Shown here piece after piece: positions 18,051 through 27,401 of a stretch of 64,000 nucleotides of DNA. The notes under the pieces were generated by a model that did not search any database, was not told where the DNA came from, and saw nothing but the letters and a program-made list of their open reading frames with translations. Position numbers and translations under genes: made by a program. Origin of the DNA: Paraburkholderia caballeronis (GTDB lineage: Bacteria; Pseudomonadota; Gammaproteobacteria; Burkholderiales; Burkholderiaceae); assembly GCF_900104845.1 (NCBI RefSeq), contig NZ_FNSR01000001.1, forward strand, positions 1,240,001-1,304,000, written 5' to 3'. Every line of letters begins with the position of its first letter. Positions within the stretch are counted from its first letter, which is position 1.

Positions 18051-18623
18051 TCAGAAGCCGTTGCCGAACAGCGCGAACGCGCCGAGCACGACGAACAGCA
18101 CCGCGGCGATCCCGTGCACGAGTTTCGTCGGCAGCTTGTGCGCGAAGCGGTCGCCGAGCAGGATCGCGGGCACGTTCGCGATCATCATCCCGAGCGTCGT
18201 GCCGGCGACTACCCCGAAGAAGTCATGGAAACGCGCGGCGAGCGCGACGGTCGCGATCTGCGTCTTGTCGCCCATCTCCGCGATGAAGAACGTGACGACC
18301 GTCGCGCCGAACACGCCGAGCCGCGAGCGGTTCACGTCCGCTTCGCCTTCGTCGAGCTTGTCGGGCACGAGGATCCACAGGCCCATCGCGACGAACGACG
18401 CAGCGAGCGCCCAGCGCATGATCGACGGCGTGATCAGCGAACCGAGCCATGCGCCGAGCGCGCCGGCGCCCGCGTGATTGATCAGCGTCGCGGCGAGCAC
18501 GCCGAGAATGATCGGCAACGGCTTGCGATAACGGGCGGCGAGGACGAGCGAAAGCAGCTGGGTCTTGTCGCCCATTTCGGCGAGCGCGACCGCGCCGGCG
18601 GAGACCAGAAAGGCGTGTTCCAC
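18051..18623 (-). CDS. TMEM165/Gdt1 (UPF0016) family manganese transporter
   Basis: Integral membrane cation transporter, probably a Mn2+ exporter as in the bacterial MneA branch. Seen: two copies of the family signature EMGDKTQ (EMGDKTQLLSLVLAARY near residue 17 and EMGDKTQIATVALAARF near 110) and about six hydrophobic segments. The frame is open to 18755, but the start is taken as the GTG at 18623 (V/MEHAFLVSAGAVALAE), because the upstream codons lie within a riboswitch. Length is 190 aa. The upstream yybP-ykoY element supports Mn2+-responsive expression. Confidence 0.9.
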   Translation of the reverse strand: MEHAFLVSAGAVALAEMGDKTQLLSLVLAARYRKPLPIILGVLAATLINHAGAGALGAWLGSLITPSIMRWALAASFVAMGLWILVPDKLDEGEADVNRSRLGVFGATVVTFFIAEMGDKTQIATVALAARFHDFFGVVAGTTLGMMIANVPAILLGDRFAHKLPTKLVHGIAAVLFVVLGAFALFGNGF

Positions 18624-18699
18624 GTTTTGATGTTTCCTCGGGCCGAGATGAGTGCGAGCGACGACCCACGTTCCGCCGGGCCCTGTTACGGCGGTTCGT

Positions 18700-18850
18700 G
18701 GATCATCGGTCTCGCCAGGCCCAGAGGCTGCACCTGCCATGGCCGCGACGGCCAAGTCTGTTGACAGGTGCCCCCGCTACCGGTGCGCGGCCGCAAGGTT
18801 CGAGGAACCGTTGCGCGGCACGATGCGGGGCGGCTACTCCCCAATGAGGG
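18700..18850 (-). promoter_or_regulatory. yybP-ykoY manganese riboswitch
   Basis: On the minus strand the leader begins TTGGGGAGTAGCCG, contains GTCAACAGACTTGGCC and GCCATGGCAGGTGCAG, and ends with GGCGAGACCG. These are the conserved landmarks of the yybP-ykoY class, known to bind Mn2+ and to sit upstream of Mn transporters. It lies in the leader of the TMEM165-family gene, about 80 bases before the start codon. Exact ends are estimates. Confidence 0.88.
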
Positions 18851-18854
18851 GCGG

Positions 18855-18860
18855 ATTATA
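18855..18860 (-). promoter_or_regulatory. -10 element for the riboswitch-transporter transcript
   Basis: A perfect TATAAT on the minus strand, about ten bases upstream of the start of the riboswitch. No good -35 hexamer is visible at the right spacing, so the assignment rests on the -10 and its position. Confidence 0.55.
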
Positions 18861-18893
18861 ACACGCGCTATTTCGCGCGCGACGCGGCGCGGA

Positions 18894-20225
18894 TCATCCG
18901 CGCGGCACGCGGGAATCGAGGGAATCGCGATCGTCGCGGCCGTGCACGCGCTCGCCGGCCGCGTAGGTTTCGTACACCGCGCGGTCGTCGCCGAGCAGTG
19001 CGAACGCGAACAGCAGGTCTTCGAGCGATTCGACGTGCGCGGTGCGGCGCGCGAGCAGCGGCGTCGCGGCCGGGTCGAGCACGACGAAGTCCGCCTCGCT
19101 CGCGGGCGCGAGCGTGCCGATCCGGTCCGCGAGATCGAGCGCGGCGGCCGCGCCCGCGGTCGCGAGCCAGAACATCCGCGTCGCGCTCAGATGATGGCCG
19201 CCCATCCGCGCGACCTTGTGCGCTTCGTTCATCGTTTGCAGCATCGAGAACGACGTGCCGCCGCCGACGTCGGTCGCGAGCGACACCGGCATGCCGGACG
19301 CGGTCGCCTTGTCGAAATCGAACAGGCCGCTGCCGAGGAACAGGTTCGACGTCGGGCAGTGCGCGGCGAGCGCGCCGGTCTGCGCCATCCGCCGGCGGTC
19401 GTGGTCGTCGAGCCAGATGCAGTGGCCGTACACCGCGCGCCGGCGCAACAGCCCGTAGTGGTCGTACACGTCGAGATAACTGCGATGGCCGGGGAACAGG
19501 TCCGCGACCCACTTCACCTCGTCCGCGTTCTCCGCGACGTGGCTCTGGATGAACACGTCCGGATGTTTGCGCGCGAGCGCGCCGCAGGCTTCGAGCTGCG
19601 CTTCGGTCGAGGTCGGCGCGAAGCGCGGCGTCAGCGCGTACAACTGGCGGCCGCGGTTGTGCCAGCGTCCGATCAAGGCGGCGCTGTCGTCGTAGGCGGA
19701 CTGCGCGGTGTCGCGCAGGAACTCGGGGCAGTGGCGGTCCATCAGCACCTTGCCCGCGACCATCCGCACGTTGCGCGCGTGGCTCGCCGCGAACAGCGCG
19801 TCCGCCGACTGCGGATGCACGGTGCAGTACACGAGCGCGGTCGTCGTCCCGCACGCGAGCAGTTCGTCGACGAAGAAGCGCGCGACGTCCTCCGCATGCG
19901 CGCGGTCCTCGAAGCGGCGCTCGGTCGGGAACGTGTACGTTTCGAGCCATGGCAGCAGCCCCGGCGCCGGCGACGCGATCATGTCGGTCTGCGGGAAGTG
20001 GATGTGCGTGTCGATGAAACCCGGCACGATCAGCTTGCCGCGCCGGTCGTGAACCGTCGCGTCGGCGCGCAGTTGCGCGGCGAGCGCGGACCACGCGCCG
20101 GCCGCGCTCACGCGGCCGTCCTCGACGATCACGACGCCGTCCTCGTGATGGACGGCCGCCTGCGGCGCGAGTCCGGGATCGCCGGCGAACGTCAGCAGGC
20201 TTGCGCGATAGGCCGATTGAGTCAT
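18894..20225 (-). CDS. guaD: Guanine deaminase
   Basis: Converts guanine to xanthine and ammonia in purine salvage and breakdown. Seen: an amidohydrolase fold with the metal motif HIHFPQTD (His74 and His76), a downstream SHVAENADEV histidine, GHCIWL and the metal Asp in ATDVGGGTSFSML. It is 443 aa, standard GuaD length, starting MTQSAYRASLLTFAGDP. The same strand carries an adenine-deaminase-like gene and xdhC upstream, so the three probably serve purine catabolism to xanthine and urate. Confidence 0.95.
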   Translation of the reverse strand: MTQSAYRASLLTFAGDPGLAPQAAVHHEDGVVIVEDGRVSAAGAWSALAAQLRADATVHDRRGKLIVPGFIDTHIHFPQTDMIASPAPGLLPWLETYTFPTERRFEDRAHAEDVARFFVDELLACGTTTALVYCTVHPQSADALFAASHARNVRMVAGKVLMDRHCPEFLRDTAQSAYDDSAALIGRWHNRGRQLYALTPRFAPTSTEAQLEACGALARKHPDVFIQSHVAENADEVKWVADLFPGHRSYLDVYDHYGLLRRRAVYGHCIWLDDHDRRRMAQTGALAAHCPTSNLFLGSGLFDFDKATASGMPVSLATDVGGGTSFSMLQTMNEAHKVARMGGHHLSATRMFWLATAGAAAALDLADRIGTLAPASEADFVVLDPAATPLLARRTAHVESLEDLLFAFALLGDDRAVYETYAAGERVHGRDDRDSLDSRVPRG

Positions 20226-20348
20226 GAGCGCGTCGTTTCCGAAAAACAGATCGTTGTTGTGGGTGCTGTTGCTGGATCTCCGCGCGCGCCGTGTCCGGCG
20301 CCGGCGCGGCGCGCGCGGCTGCGGACCTTCACGCGAAGCGGCAGCGCG

Positions 20349-21389
20349 TCAGCCCGCGTGCCAGTACGCGTCGAGTTTCGCGATCATCGCGGCGCGCTCG
20401 CCGGGCGTCACGAACGACGCCTCGAAGCCGTTGCGCACGATCGTGTAGACCTCGTCGTCGGCGAGCTTCAGCGCGTCGATCGTCGCGACGTAGTTGGCGT
20501 TCACGTAGCCGCCGAAGTAGGCGGGGTCGTCCGAGTTCACCGTCACCGCGACGCCTTCGTCGAGCAGCGCCTTCAGCGTGTGCTTCGTCAGGTCGTCGAA
20601 CACGCACAGCTTCAGGTTCGACAGCGGGCAGACCGTCAGCGCGACCCGCGCGTCCGCGAGCCGCGCGACGAGCGCCGGGTCCTCGATGCTGCGCACGCCG
20701 TGATCGACGCGATCGACCTTCAGCAGATCGAGCGCCTCGTAGATATACGACGGCGGCCCTTCCTCGCCCGCGTGCGCGACGAGCTTCAGCCCTTTCGCGC
20801 GCGCCTTTTCGAACACGCGTTCGAACTTCGACGGCGGATGGCCGCGCTCGGACGAGTCGAGGCCGATGCCGATCATCCGCGGATAGCGGTCGAAGAGCGG
20901 CAGCGCGGCGTCGAACGTCGCGAGCGCGTCCGCTTCGGGCAGATGGCGCAGGAAGCACAGGATCAGCTTGCTGGTGAGGCCGCGCTGCTGGGCGTCGGCC
21001 AGCGCGCGGTCGATGCCCGCCACCGCCGTTTCGATCGACACGCCGCGTTCGGTGTGCGTCTGCGGGTCGAAGAAGATTTCGGCGTGCACGACGTTGTCCG
21101 CGAGCGCGCGTTCGCAGTACGCGGCCGTCATGTCGTAGAAATCCTGTTCGGCGAGCAGCACGCTCGCGCCCGCATAGTAGATGTCGAGGAACGACTGCAG
21201 GTCGGTGAACGCATACGCGGCGCGCAGCGCATCGACCGAGTCGTAGGCGAGCTTCACGCCGTTGCGCTGCGCGAGCCGGAAGATCAGCTCGGGTTCGAGC
21301 GAGCCTTCGATGTGGATGTGCAGTTCCGACTTCGGCGCGCCCGCGGCTTTTTGCGCGAGCGTCTGGGAGGGGGGCGTCGTGGGCGTCAT
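20349..21389 (-). CDS. ADA-family deaminase, probably adenine deaminase
   Basis: Member of the adenosine/adenine deaminase fold. Seen: ELHIHIEGSLEPELIF (metal His24 and His26), HAEIFFDPQTHTERGV, GLDSSERGHPP, the catalytic VAHAGEEGPP and NSDDPAYFGGY. The LDSSE.G.PP and HAGEEGPP blocks match the bacterial/fungal adenine deaminase branch better than true adenosine deaminases, so adenine to hypoxanthine is the likelier reaction even if it is labelled adenosine deaminase. The ATG at 21389 starts MTPTTPPSQT; the frame is open 23 codons further, but no similarity is seen there. Length is 346 aa. Confidence 0.9.
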   Translation of the reverse strand: MTPTTPPSQTLAQKAAGAPKSELHIHIEGSLEPELIFRLAQRNGVKLAYDSVDALRAAYAFTDLQSFLDIYYAGASVLLAEQDFYDMTAAYCERALADNVVHAEIFFDPQTHTERGVSIETAVAGIDRALADAQQRGLTSKLILCFLRHLPEADALATFDAALPLFDRYPRMIGIGLDSSERGHPPSKFERVFEKARAKGLKLVAHAGEEGPPSYIYEALDLLKVDRVDHGVRSIEDPALVARLADARVALTVCPLSNLKLCVFDDLTKHTLKALLDEGVAVTVNSDDPAYFGGYVNANYVATIDALKLADDEVYTIVRNGFEASFVTPGERAAMIAKLDAYWHAG

Positions 21390-21435
21390 GGCAGAAAGAC
21401 TTCGAATACGGAGTGCTGGGGTTATCAAGAAAGGG

Positions 21436-22515
21436 TCACGCGGAATGGACGGCCGCATGGCGGTGCGCGGCGTGCGCCTCGATCGCCTGCAATAGCTGCG
21501 CGGCGGCCGAGATCGCGATCACTTCGGGCGTCTTGTCGACGATGCCTTCGACGCCGAGCGGGCACTTCATCCGCGCGACCTGCGACGGATCGATGCCGCG
21601 CGCGGCAAGCCGGTGCTCGAACTGCCTGCGCTTCGTGTGCGAGCCGATCATCCCGAAGAACACGTAGTCGCCGCGGCGCAGGATGCGTTCGGCGAGGTCG
21701 AGGTCGCGGGCGTGGTCGTGCGTCATCACGATGAAGCTCGTGCCGGGCGACGCGGCGTCGATCGCTTCGTCCGGCGCGTCGTTCGCGTCGATCTCGACGT
21801 TCGGCGCATTGAGCGCCGCGAACGCGTCCGGCGCGGGGAACGCGGCGTCGCGCTCGTCGACCCAGCGCACGCGGCACGGCAAGGTGCCGAGCACCCGCAC
21901 GAGCGCCGCGCCGACGTGGCCCGCGCCGAACAGCACGACCGGGAAGTCGTTCGGCGCGATCGTTTCGGTCAGCCATGCGCCGCCGGGTTGTCCGGAAGGC
22001 GCTTGGTTCGCGGCGAACCCCGAGGGTAGTTCCTGCGGGGCTTCCCACAGCAGGCAGTCGGGCGCATCGACGCCCGGCTCCGGCTCGGTGAGCATCACCG
22101 CGTCCGCCGCGCCGCCGCGCGGGGACCCGAATGATACGCTACGCACCGTCGCCCTGCCGGCCGCAAGCCGCTTCGCGAGCGACGCGATCCAGCCGAGGTC
22201 GCCGACGTCGAGCCGCTCGAACGCGAGCACCACCGCGCCGCCGCAGCACTGGCCGAGGCTCGGGCCGAGCGCGAGGCGTTCGAGCCGGCGCGCGTGCGGC
22301 ACGCGCATTCCGTCGCGCAGCACCTGGCGCGCGATCTCGATCGCCTTCCATTCGAGGTGTCCGCCGCCGATGGTATGGCGGGCGCTGTCGCGCGTGACGA
22401 TCATCTTCGTGCCGGCCTCGCGCGGCGCCGAGCCTTCGGCGCGCGCGACCGTCACGAGCACCGCGGCGTCGCCGTGCGCGAGCAGTTGTTGCAGGTCGGG
22501 CAGCCAGGCGTGCAT
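21436..22515 (-). CDS. xdhC: XdhC, xanthine dehydrogenase accessory protein
   Basis: Binds molybdenum cofactor and helps insert its sulfurated form into xanthine dehydrogenase. Seen: an N-terminal XdhC/CoxI domain (AVLVTVARAEGSAPREAGTK, GGGHLEWKAIEIAR, GQCCGGAVVL) and a C-terminal Rossmann domain (FPVVLFGAGHVGAALVRVLG near residue 190; FFGMIGSHTKR). The ATG at 22515 (MHAWLPDLQQLLAHG) is chosen; the frame runs upstream without similarity. Length is 359 aa. No xdhA or xdhB lies on either side within the window, which is unusual because xdhC normally follows them. Confidence 0.93.
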   Translation of the reverse strand: MHAWLPDLQQLLAHGDAAVLVTVARAEGSAPREAGTKMIVTRDSARHTIGGGHLEWKAIEIARQVLRDGMRVPHARRLERLALGPSLGQCCGGAVVLAFERLDVGDLGWIASLAKRLAAGRATVRSVSFGSPRGGAADAVMLTEPEPGVDAPDCLLWEAPQELPSGFAANQAPSGQPGGAWLTETIAPNDFPVVLFGAGHVGAALVRVLGTLPCRVRWVDERDAAFPAPDAFAALNAPNVEIDANDAPDEAIDAASPGTSFIVMTHDHARDLDLAERILRRGDYVFFGMIGSHTKRRQFEHRLAARGIDPSQVARMKCPLGVEGIVDKTPEVIAISAAAQLLQAIEAHAAHRHAAVHSA

Positions 22516-23250
22516 CCGGCGTTCTCCATGCGAAGGCGGCACGCGTTGCGTGTCGCCGGTTGATCGGCCGGCCTCGCGGCCGGGGCGGCGGTTCGTCTGT
22601 CGCGCGAAACGCGATGCCGTTCCAACAGGATAGCCGGGTCGGCGGGGCGGCGGCAGCGTGTCGATGACGGTCGAGAGCTTGCGCCGTCGCTGCTGTGCAT
22701 CCGCGCGCGGCGCGGGGGCGATCCGGGTTCGGGTCAGCGGGTCTGCCGGGCGGCGCGATCGGTCGAACGGCGGTCCGGATGTCGGTCCGGCGTTGCCGGC
22801 CGGTCGCCGTTGCCGGCGCTCAGCGAGGTTCGACCCGCCTGGGCCGTTCGCGATCGCATCCGCGTGCGGCGGTCCGCATGGCGCATCGGCGCGCGATGCA
22901 TGGCAGCCGCGCCGCGAACGACGGCGCGCCGGAAGAAGGCGGTAAAGCGGACGGAGAAACGGACGGTAAAGCGGACGGAAAAGCGGATGGGGTGCGTTGT
23001 CATGATGAGCCCGGCAGACATTGCGGATCGGGCGCGCGTTACGCATCGGGTCACGAGGGGGAGCCTCGGGCCTCGCGCACGTAGATCGCCATCCTGTTGC
23101 AGTTGCGAAGATAGCACTGGTCGCGGCCGGAAAGTATTCGGCGCGGATGATGCGGGTTATCAGCGGAAAGCGATGACCCGTGCGCGGCGTGGGCCGCGCG
23201 CGGGCAGCAGGGCAGCGGAAGGCGCCGTCCGGCGCGATGGGAGCGGCGTG
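22516..23250. other. 735-bp gap with no convincing gene
   Basis: Between xdhC and dsbB, both read leftward, several overlapping open frames exist on both strands, but none has a recognisable domain, a good start or plausible codon use. Because both neighbours are minus-strand, this gap should contain the xdhC promoter at its left end. The only clear structure is a 12-bp tandem repeat at 22941-22988. Confidence 0.5.
22941..22988. repeat. Four tandem 12-bp units
   Basis: Four adjoining 12-base units: GGTAAAGCGGAC, GGAGAAACGGAC, GGTAAAGCGGAC and GGAAAAGCGGAT. Units 1 and 3 are identical. They would encode a Gly-Lys-Ala-Asp-like repeat in one frame, but no gene is supported. Confidence 0.8.
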
Positions 23251-23781
23251 TCAGTGGCGGATGCCGGGCCACGACACCTGGCGGCGGCGGTTGCGCCACA
23301 GGCTCAGCACGAGCGGCACGAAGATGCAGACGAACGCGATCAGCGTCCACGTCGGCAGCGACAGTCCGAAGACCGGCGGGTAGGTCGTCTCGCACAGCCC
23401 CTGCACCTTGAACACGCCAGGCAGCCAGCGCGCGGGCGGCAGCCCGTCCACGACCGGCTGCAACGCGTCGAAGCCGCAGCTGAAGCCCGGGTTCGCCTGC
23501 ACGTACACAAGCCGCGCAGCGGCGATGATCCCGCCGAACGCGGACAATGCCGCGAGCGTCTCCAGCACGCGCACGCCGCGCCAGCTGTTCAGCCGCGCGC
23601 CGAGGAACGCGAAGACCGCGATCAGCAGGATGAAGTAGCGCTGGATGATGCACAGCGGGCAGGGATCCTGACGTTCGATGTACTGCATGTAGAGGGCGCC
23701 GGCGAGCAGCGCGACACAGATCAGGGCAAGCAGGACCAGCAGGCCGCGTTCGCGGCGCAACAGCGCGTTATCGTCGTTCAT
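23251..23781 (-). CDS. dsbB: Disulfide bond formation protein B
   Basis: Inner-membrane quinone reductase that reoxidises periplasmic DsbA. Seen: four hydrophobic segments, the first periplasmic redox pair CPLC (Cys41 and Cys44) and the second pair Cys102 and Cys130 in the second periplasmic loop. Length is 176 aa, typical. ATG at 23781. Neighbours are unrelated, and it appears to be a single-gene unit. Confidence 0.95.
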   Translation of the reverse strand: MNDDNALLRRERGLLVLLALICVALLAGALYMQYIERQDPCPLCIIQRYFILLIAVFAFLGARLNSWRGVRVLETLAALSAFGGIIAAARLVYVQANPGFSCGFDALQPVVDGLPPARWLPGVFKVQGLCETTYPPVFGLSLPTWTLIAFVCIFVPLVLSLWRNRRRQVSWPGIRH

Positions 23782-24070
23782 GTGGTTCCGTCAATCGGGT
23801 CCGGGGGACGCGGCCGCCGGACATCGCCGGCCGCATCGGTGTCCGCGATTCTAGCGCGAAGGCCGGCCGGGGCGCGGGGCGCGCCTTCGCGCGTTGCGCT
23901 TGCGCCCGGTTTGGGCGCGGGCGGCTGTGGAGGCGGCGGCGAAACAGGGCGGCGATGCGCGCCCGCTGCGGCGCTGCTTCGGCCCGGCGACCCCGCGCTC
24001 GACCGGGCGGTCGCATCGAAGCACGGCCCGCGAAGCCCGAAGCGTCATGCCGATGCCGCCGTCCCGCCGC

Positions 24071-25450
24071 TTACCGCAGCGGCGCGAGCACCGCCTCGAC
24101 CGCGCGGCCGATCGACAGCAGCGCGTCGTCCGCGTGCGGCGCGGCCGCGAGCATCAGGCCGACCGGCGCGGCGTCGCGCGGATGGCACGGCAGCGACAGC
24201 GCGCACGCGTCGAGGAAGTTGAACGCGCCAGGATTGCGCAGCACCAGCGCGTTGGTGCGCGCGAACGCGTCGTCGTCCGCGACCAGCGGCGCGACGCGCG
24301 GCGGCGCGACCGGCACCGTCGGCGCGACGACCACGTCGAAGCGTTGCCACAGCGTCGCGCGCGCTTCGTCGAGCATCGCGGCGCGCGCTGCGAGCAGGTC
24401 GAGGTAATCGGCGGCGGTCGCCGGCTCGCCCTTCAGGATCCGCACGAGCACGCGCGGATCGTACGCGTCGCGGTGCTGCGCGAGCAGCGGGCGGTGCCAC
24501 GCATACGCCTCGATCGGCGAGAAGCCGAAGCGGTTGATCTCCGCCAGCCGCTCGAACGGCGCGAAGCGCACCTCGTTGACCAGCGCGCCGGCCGCGTCCA
24601 GATGGCTCAACGCGGCGTCGAGCGCGTTCGCGACCGCGTCCTCGACGCCGTCGGTCACGTAGTTCGTCAGCACGCCGATCCGCACGCCTTCGAGGTGGCG
24701 CGCGGCCGGCGCCTGCGGCGCGAGCCCGGCGAGCAGGCGGTCCACCAGCGCGCAGCACGCGACCGACACGCCGATCGGCCCGAACGAGTCGAGCGTCGGC
24801 GACAGCGGCACGCCGCCTTCCTTCGGCACGCGCGCGGCGGTCGGCTTGAAGCCGGTCAGCCCGCACAGCGCGGCCGGAATCCGGATCGAGCCGCCGGTGT
24901 CGGTGCCGAGCGCGACGGCGGCCATGCCGTCCGCGACCGACGCCGCCGCGCCGGACGACGACCCGCCCGCGACCCGCTCGTCGCCCGCGACGCCGCGCCG
25001 GTACGGCGACAGCGGCGTGCCGTAATGCGGGTTCAGCCCGAGCCCGGAGAACGCGAATTCGCTCATGTTGGTGCGGCCGACCAGCACCGCGCCGGCACGC
25101 CTCAGCCTCGCGACCGCGGTTGCATCGGCCGTGGCCGGCGCGGCGTCCTTCAGCACGACCGAGCCGGCCCGCGTGACCTGGCCCGCGATGTCGAACAGAT
25201 CCTTCACCGACACCGGAATGCCGGCGAGCGGCGACAGCACGGTGCCGGCCGCGCGCAGCCGGTCGTGCGCGTCGGCGCTCGCGCGCGCGTTCGCCGCGTC
25301 GACGTCGACGAACACGGTCGAGCCTTGGCCGGCCGGGTCCGCGATCCGTTCGAGCGCGGTTTCGACGAGCGCGCGGCTCGTGGTGCGGCCCGCGGCGAGA
25401 TCGGCGGCGAGCTGGGCGAGGGGAGGGAACGGAGCGAATTCGGCGGTCAT
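24071..25450 (-). CDS. Amidase-signature family hydrolase
   Basis: Amide-bond hydrolase of the amidase-signature family; the natural substrate is not deducible. Seen: the Ser-cisSer-Lys triad as Lys83 (PVSVKDLFD), Ser164 (AGGSSSGAAASVA) and the nucleophile Ser188 (GTDTGGSIRIPA). Length is 459 aa. It lacks the GatA features that would indicate tRNA-dependent transamidation, and no gatB or gatC is nearby, so a catabolic or detoxifying amidase is likelier. ATG at 25450. A 289-bp gap to dsbB holds nothing recognisable. Confidence 0.88.
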   Translation of the reverse strand: MTAEFAPFPPLAQLAADLAAGRTTSRALVETALERIADPAGQGSTVFVDVDAANARASADAHDRLRAAGTVLSPLAGIPVSVKDLFDIAGQVTRAGSVVLKDAAPATADATAVARLRRAGAVLVGRTNMSEFAFSGLGLNPHYGTPLSPYRRGVAGDERVAGGSSSGAAASVADGMAAVALGTDTGGSIRIPAALCGLTGFKPTAARVPKEGGVPLSPTLDSFGPIGVSVACCALVDRLLAGLAPQAPAARHLEGVRIGVLTNYVTDGVEDAVANALDAALSHLDAAGALVNEVRFAPFERLAEINRFGFSPIEAYAWHRPLLAQHRDAYDPRVLVRILKGEPATAADYLDLLAARAAMLDEARATLWQRFDVVVAPTVPVAPPRVAPLVADDDAFARTNALVLRNPGAFNFLDACALSLPCHPRDAAPVGLMLAAAPHADDALLSIGRAVEAVLAPLR

Positions 25451-25643
25451 GGGCGATCGGTGCGTTGAGCGGGCGATGCGAAAAAAGGGCGGCCGGCGGC
25501 GGCGTCAAATGCCGCGTGCCGCCGGCCATGCGTATCCGCGCATTGTAGAGAGCGCTGGCGATTCGCGAAAACACCGCGAACCGACGCATCCATCGGGTAA
25601 CATGCGACCTTGCATATTACTTTTTGTAAGGGAGCGGGCGTTC

Positions 25644-27401
25644 ATGCATCACGGTATCGGCTTCATTCAGGACCTGGCAGTCGTGATGGCGTTCGCGGGC
25701 GTCGTGACGGTGCTGTTTCATCGCCTGAAGCAGCCGGTCGTGCTCGGCTACATCGCGGCCGGCGTGATCATCGGGCCGTACACGCCGCCGTTCCAGCTGA
25801 TCCACGACGAGCAGACGATCCAGACCCTCGGCGAACTCGGCGTCGTGTTCCTGATGTTCTCGCTCGGCCTCGAATTCAGCCTGCGCAAGCTGTTCCGCGT
25901 CGGCGCGACCGCGATCGTCGCCGCGCTGTCCGAGATCGTGCTGATGCTGTGGATCGGCTTCGAGATCGGCCGCGCGTTCAACTGGAGCACGATGGATTCG
26001 CTGTTCCTCGGCGCGATCCTCGCGATCTCGTCGACGACCATCATCGTGAAGGCGCTGTCCGACCTCGGCCACAAGCGCGAGCCGTTCGCGCAGCTGGTGT
26101 TCGGCATTCTGATCGTCGAGGACATCCTCGCGATCGCGATGCTCGTGCTGCTGTCCGGCATCGCGCAGACGGGCGAGCTGTCGGCCGGCATCGCGATCGT
26201 CACGTTGTGCAAGCTGCTGCTGTTCATGCTGGTGTCGCTGCTCGCGGGCATCCTGATCGTGCCGCGCGTGATCGGCTACATCGCGCGGGTCGGCAGCGAC
26301 GAGATGCTGCTCGTGTCGGTGCTCGGCTTCTGCTTCGGCTTCTGCCTGCTGGTCGTGAAGCTCGATTACTCGATCGCGCTCGGCGCGTTCCTGATCGGCG
26401 CGATCATGGCCGAGTCGCGCCACCTGCACCGGATCGAGCATCTGGTCGCGCCGCTGCGCGACGCGTTTTCCGCGATCTTCTTCGTGACGATCGGGCTGAT
26501 GCTGAACCCGCTCGTGCTGGTCGACTACGCATGGCCGATCGCAGTAATCTCGATCGCGGTGATCGTCGGCAAGCTGGTGTCGTGCGGACTCGGCACGTTC
26601 CTCGCGGGGCGTGACGGACGCACCGCGATGCGGGTCGGCATGACCGTGTCGCAGATCGGCGAGTTCTCGTTCATCATCGCGTCGCTCGGACTCACGCTGA
26701 AGGTGACGAGCGGCTTCCTGTATCCGATCGCGGTCACCGTGTCCGCGATCACGACGCTGACGACGCCCTACCTGATCCGCATCGCGGACCCGCTGTCACA
26801 GCGGCTCGCGGCCGCGATGCCGCCGGCGGTCGCGAACGTGTTCGGGCTCTACGGCCAGTGGCTTCGCAGCCTGCTGCCGCAATCCGGCGGGCCGACGCTG
26901 TTCGGTCTCACGCAGCGGATCGTCGTGCAGATCGGCGTGAACCTCGCCTTGGTGTCCGCGATTTTCCTCGGCGTGTCGTACGGCGCGCGGTATGCGAGCC
27001 CGTTCCTCGCGGGCTGGATCACCGACGAGCAGATGCGCCGCGTCGTGCTGTGGAGCGCCGCGCTGCTGCTCGCGATGCCGTTCCTCGTCGCGGTCTGGCG
27101 CAAGACCCAGTCGCTCGCGCTGCTGCTCGCGGAGGTCAGCGTGCAGCCGGCGAAGTCGGGGCGGCTCACGAGCGCGATCCGCCATGCGATCGCGGAACTG
27201 GTGCCGATCGTGTCGATGGTCGGCGTGTTCCTGCTGGTCGCGGCGTTGTCCGGCGCGATCCTGCCGGCGACCGGGCTGCTGGTCGCGGTGCTGGTCTGCG
27301 CGGCCGTGCTCACGATGCTGCTGTGGCGCTGGTGCGTGCGGATTCACGCGACGATGCAGATCGCGCTGCGCGAGACGTTCGACGAGCGGCCCGATCAGTG
27401 A
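25644..27401 (+). CDS. CPA2-family cation:proton antiporter (KefB/YbaL-like)
   Basis: Multi-pass inner-membrane monovalent cation/proton antiporter. Seen: about 12 hydrophobic segments over residues 5-410 with family blocks (QPVVLGYIAAGVIIGPYTPP, GVVFLMFSLGLEFSLRKL, SSTTIIVKALSDLG, QLVFGILIVEDILAI, LGAFLIGAIMAES), then a further membrane-rich C-terminal part. There is no obvious TrkA-N nucleotide-binding domain, unlike full-length KefB/C. AAGGGAG nine bases before the ATG at 25644 supports this start over a possible ATG at 25602. Length is 585 aa. Confidence 0.9.
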   Translation: MHHGIGFIQDLAVVMAFAGVVTVLFHRLKQPVVLGYIAAGVIIGPYTPPFQLIHDEQTIQTLGELGVVFLMFSLGLEFSLRKLFRVGATAIVAALSEIVLMLWIGFEIGRAFNWSTMDSLFLGAILAISSTTIIVKALSDLGHKREPFAQLVFGILIVEDILAIAMLVLLSGIAQTGELSAGIAIVTLCKLLLFMLVSLLAGILIVPRVIGYIARVGSDEMLLVSVLGFCFGFCLLVVKLDYSIALGAFLIGAIMAESRHLHRIEHLVAPLRDAFSAIFFVTIGLMLNPLVLVDYAWPIAVISIAVIVGKLVSCGLGTFLAGRDGRTAMRVGMTVSQIGEFSFIIASLGLTLKVTSGFLYPIAVTVSAITTLTTPYLIRIADPLSQRLAAAMPPAVANVFGLYGQWLRSLLPQSGGPTLFGLTQRIVVQIGVNLALVSAIFLGVSYGARYASPFLAGWITDEQMRRVVLWSAALLLAMPFLVAVWRKTQSLALLLAEVSVQPAKSGRLTSAIRHAIAELVPIVSMVGVFLLVAALSGAILPATGLLVAVLVCAAVLTMLLWRWCVRIHATMQIALRETFDERPDQ

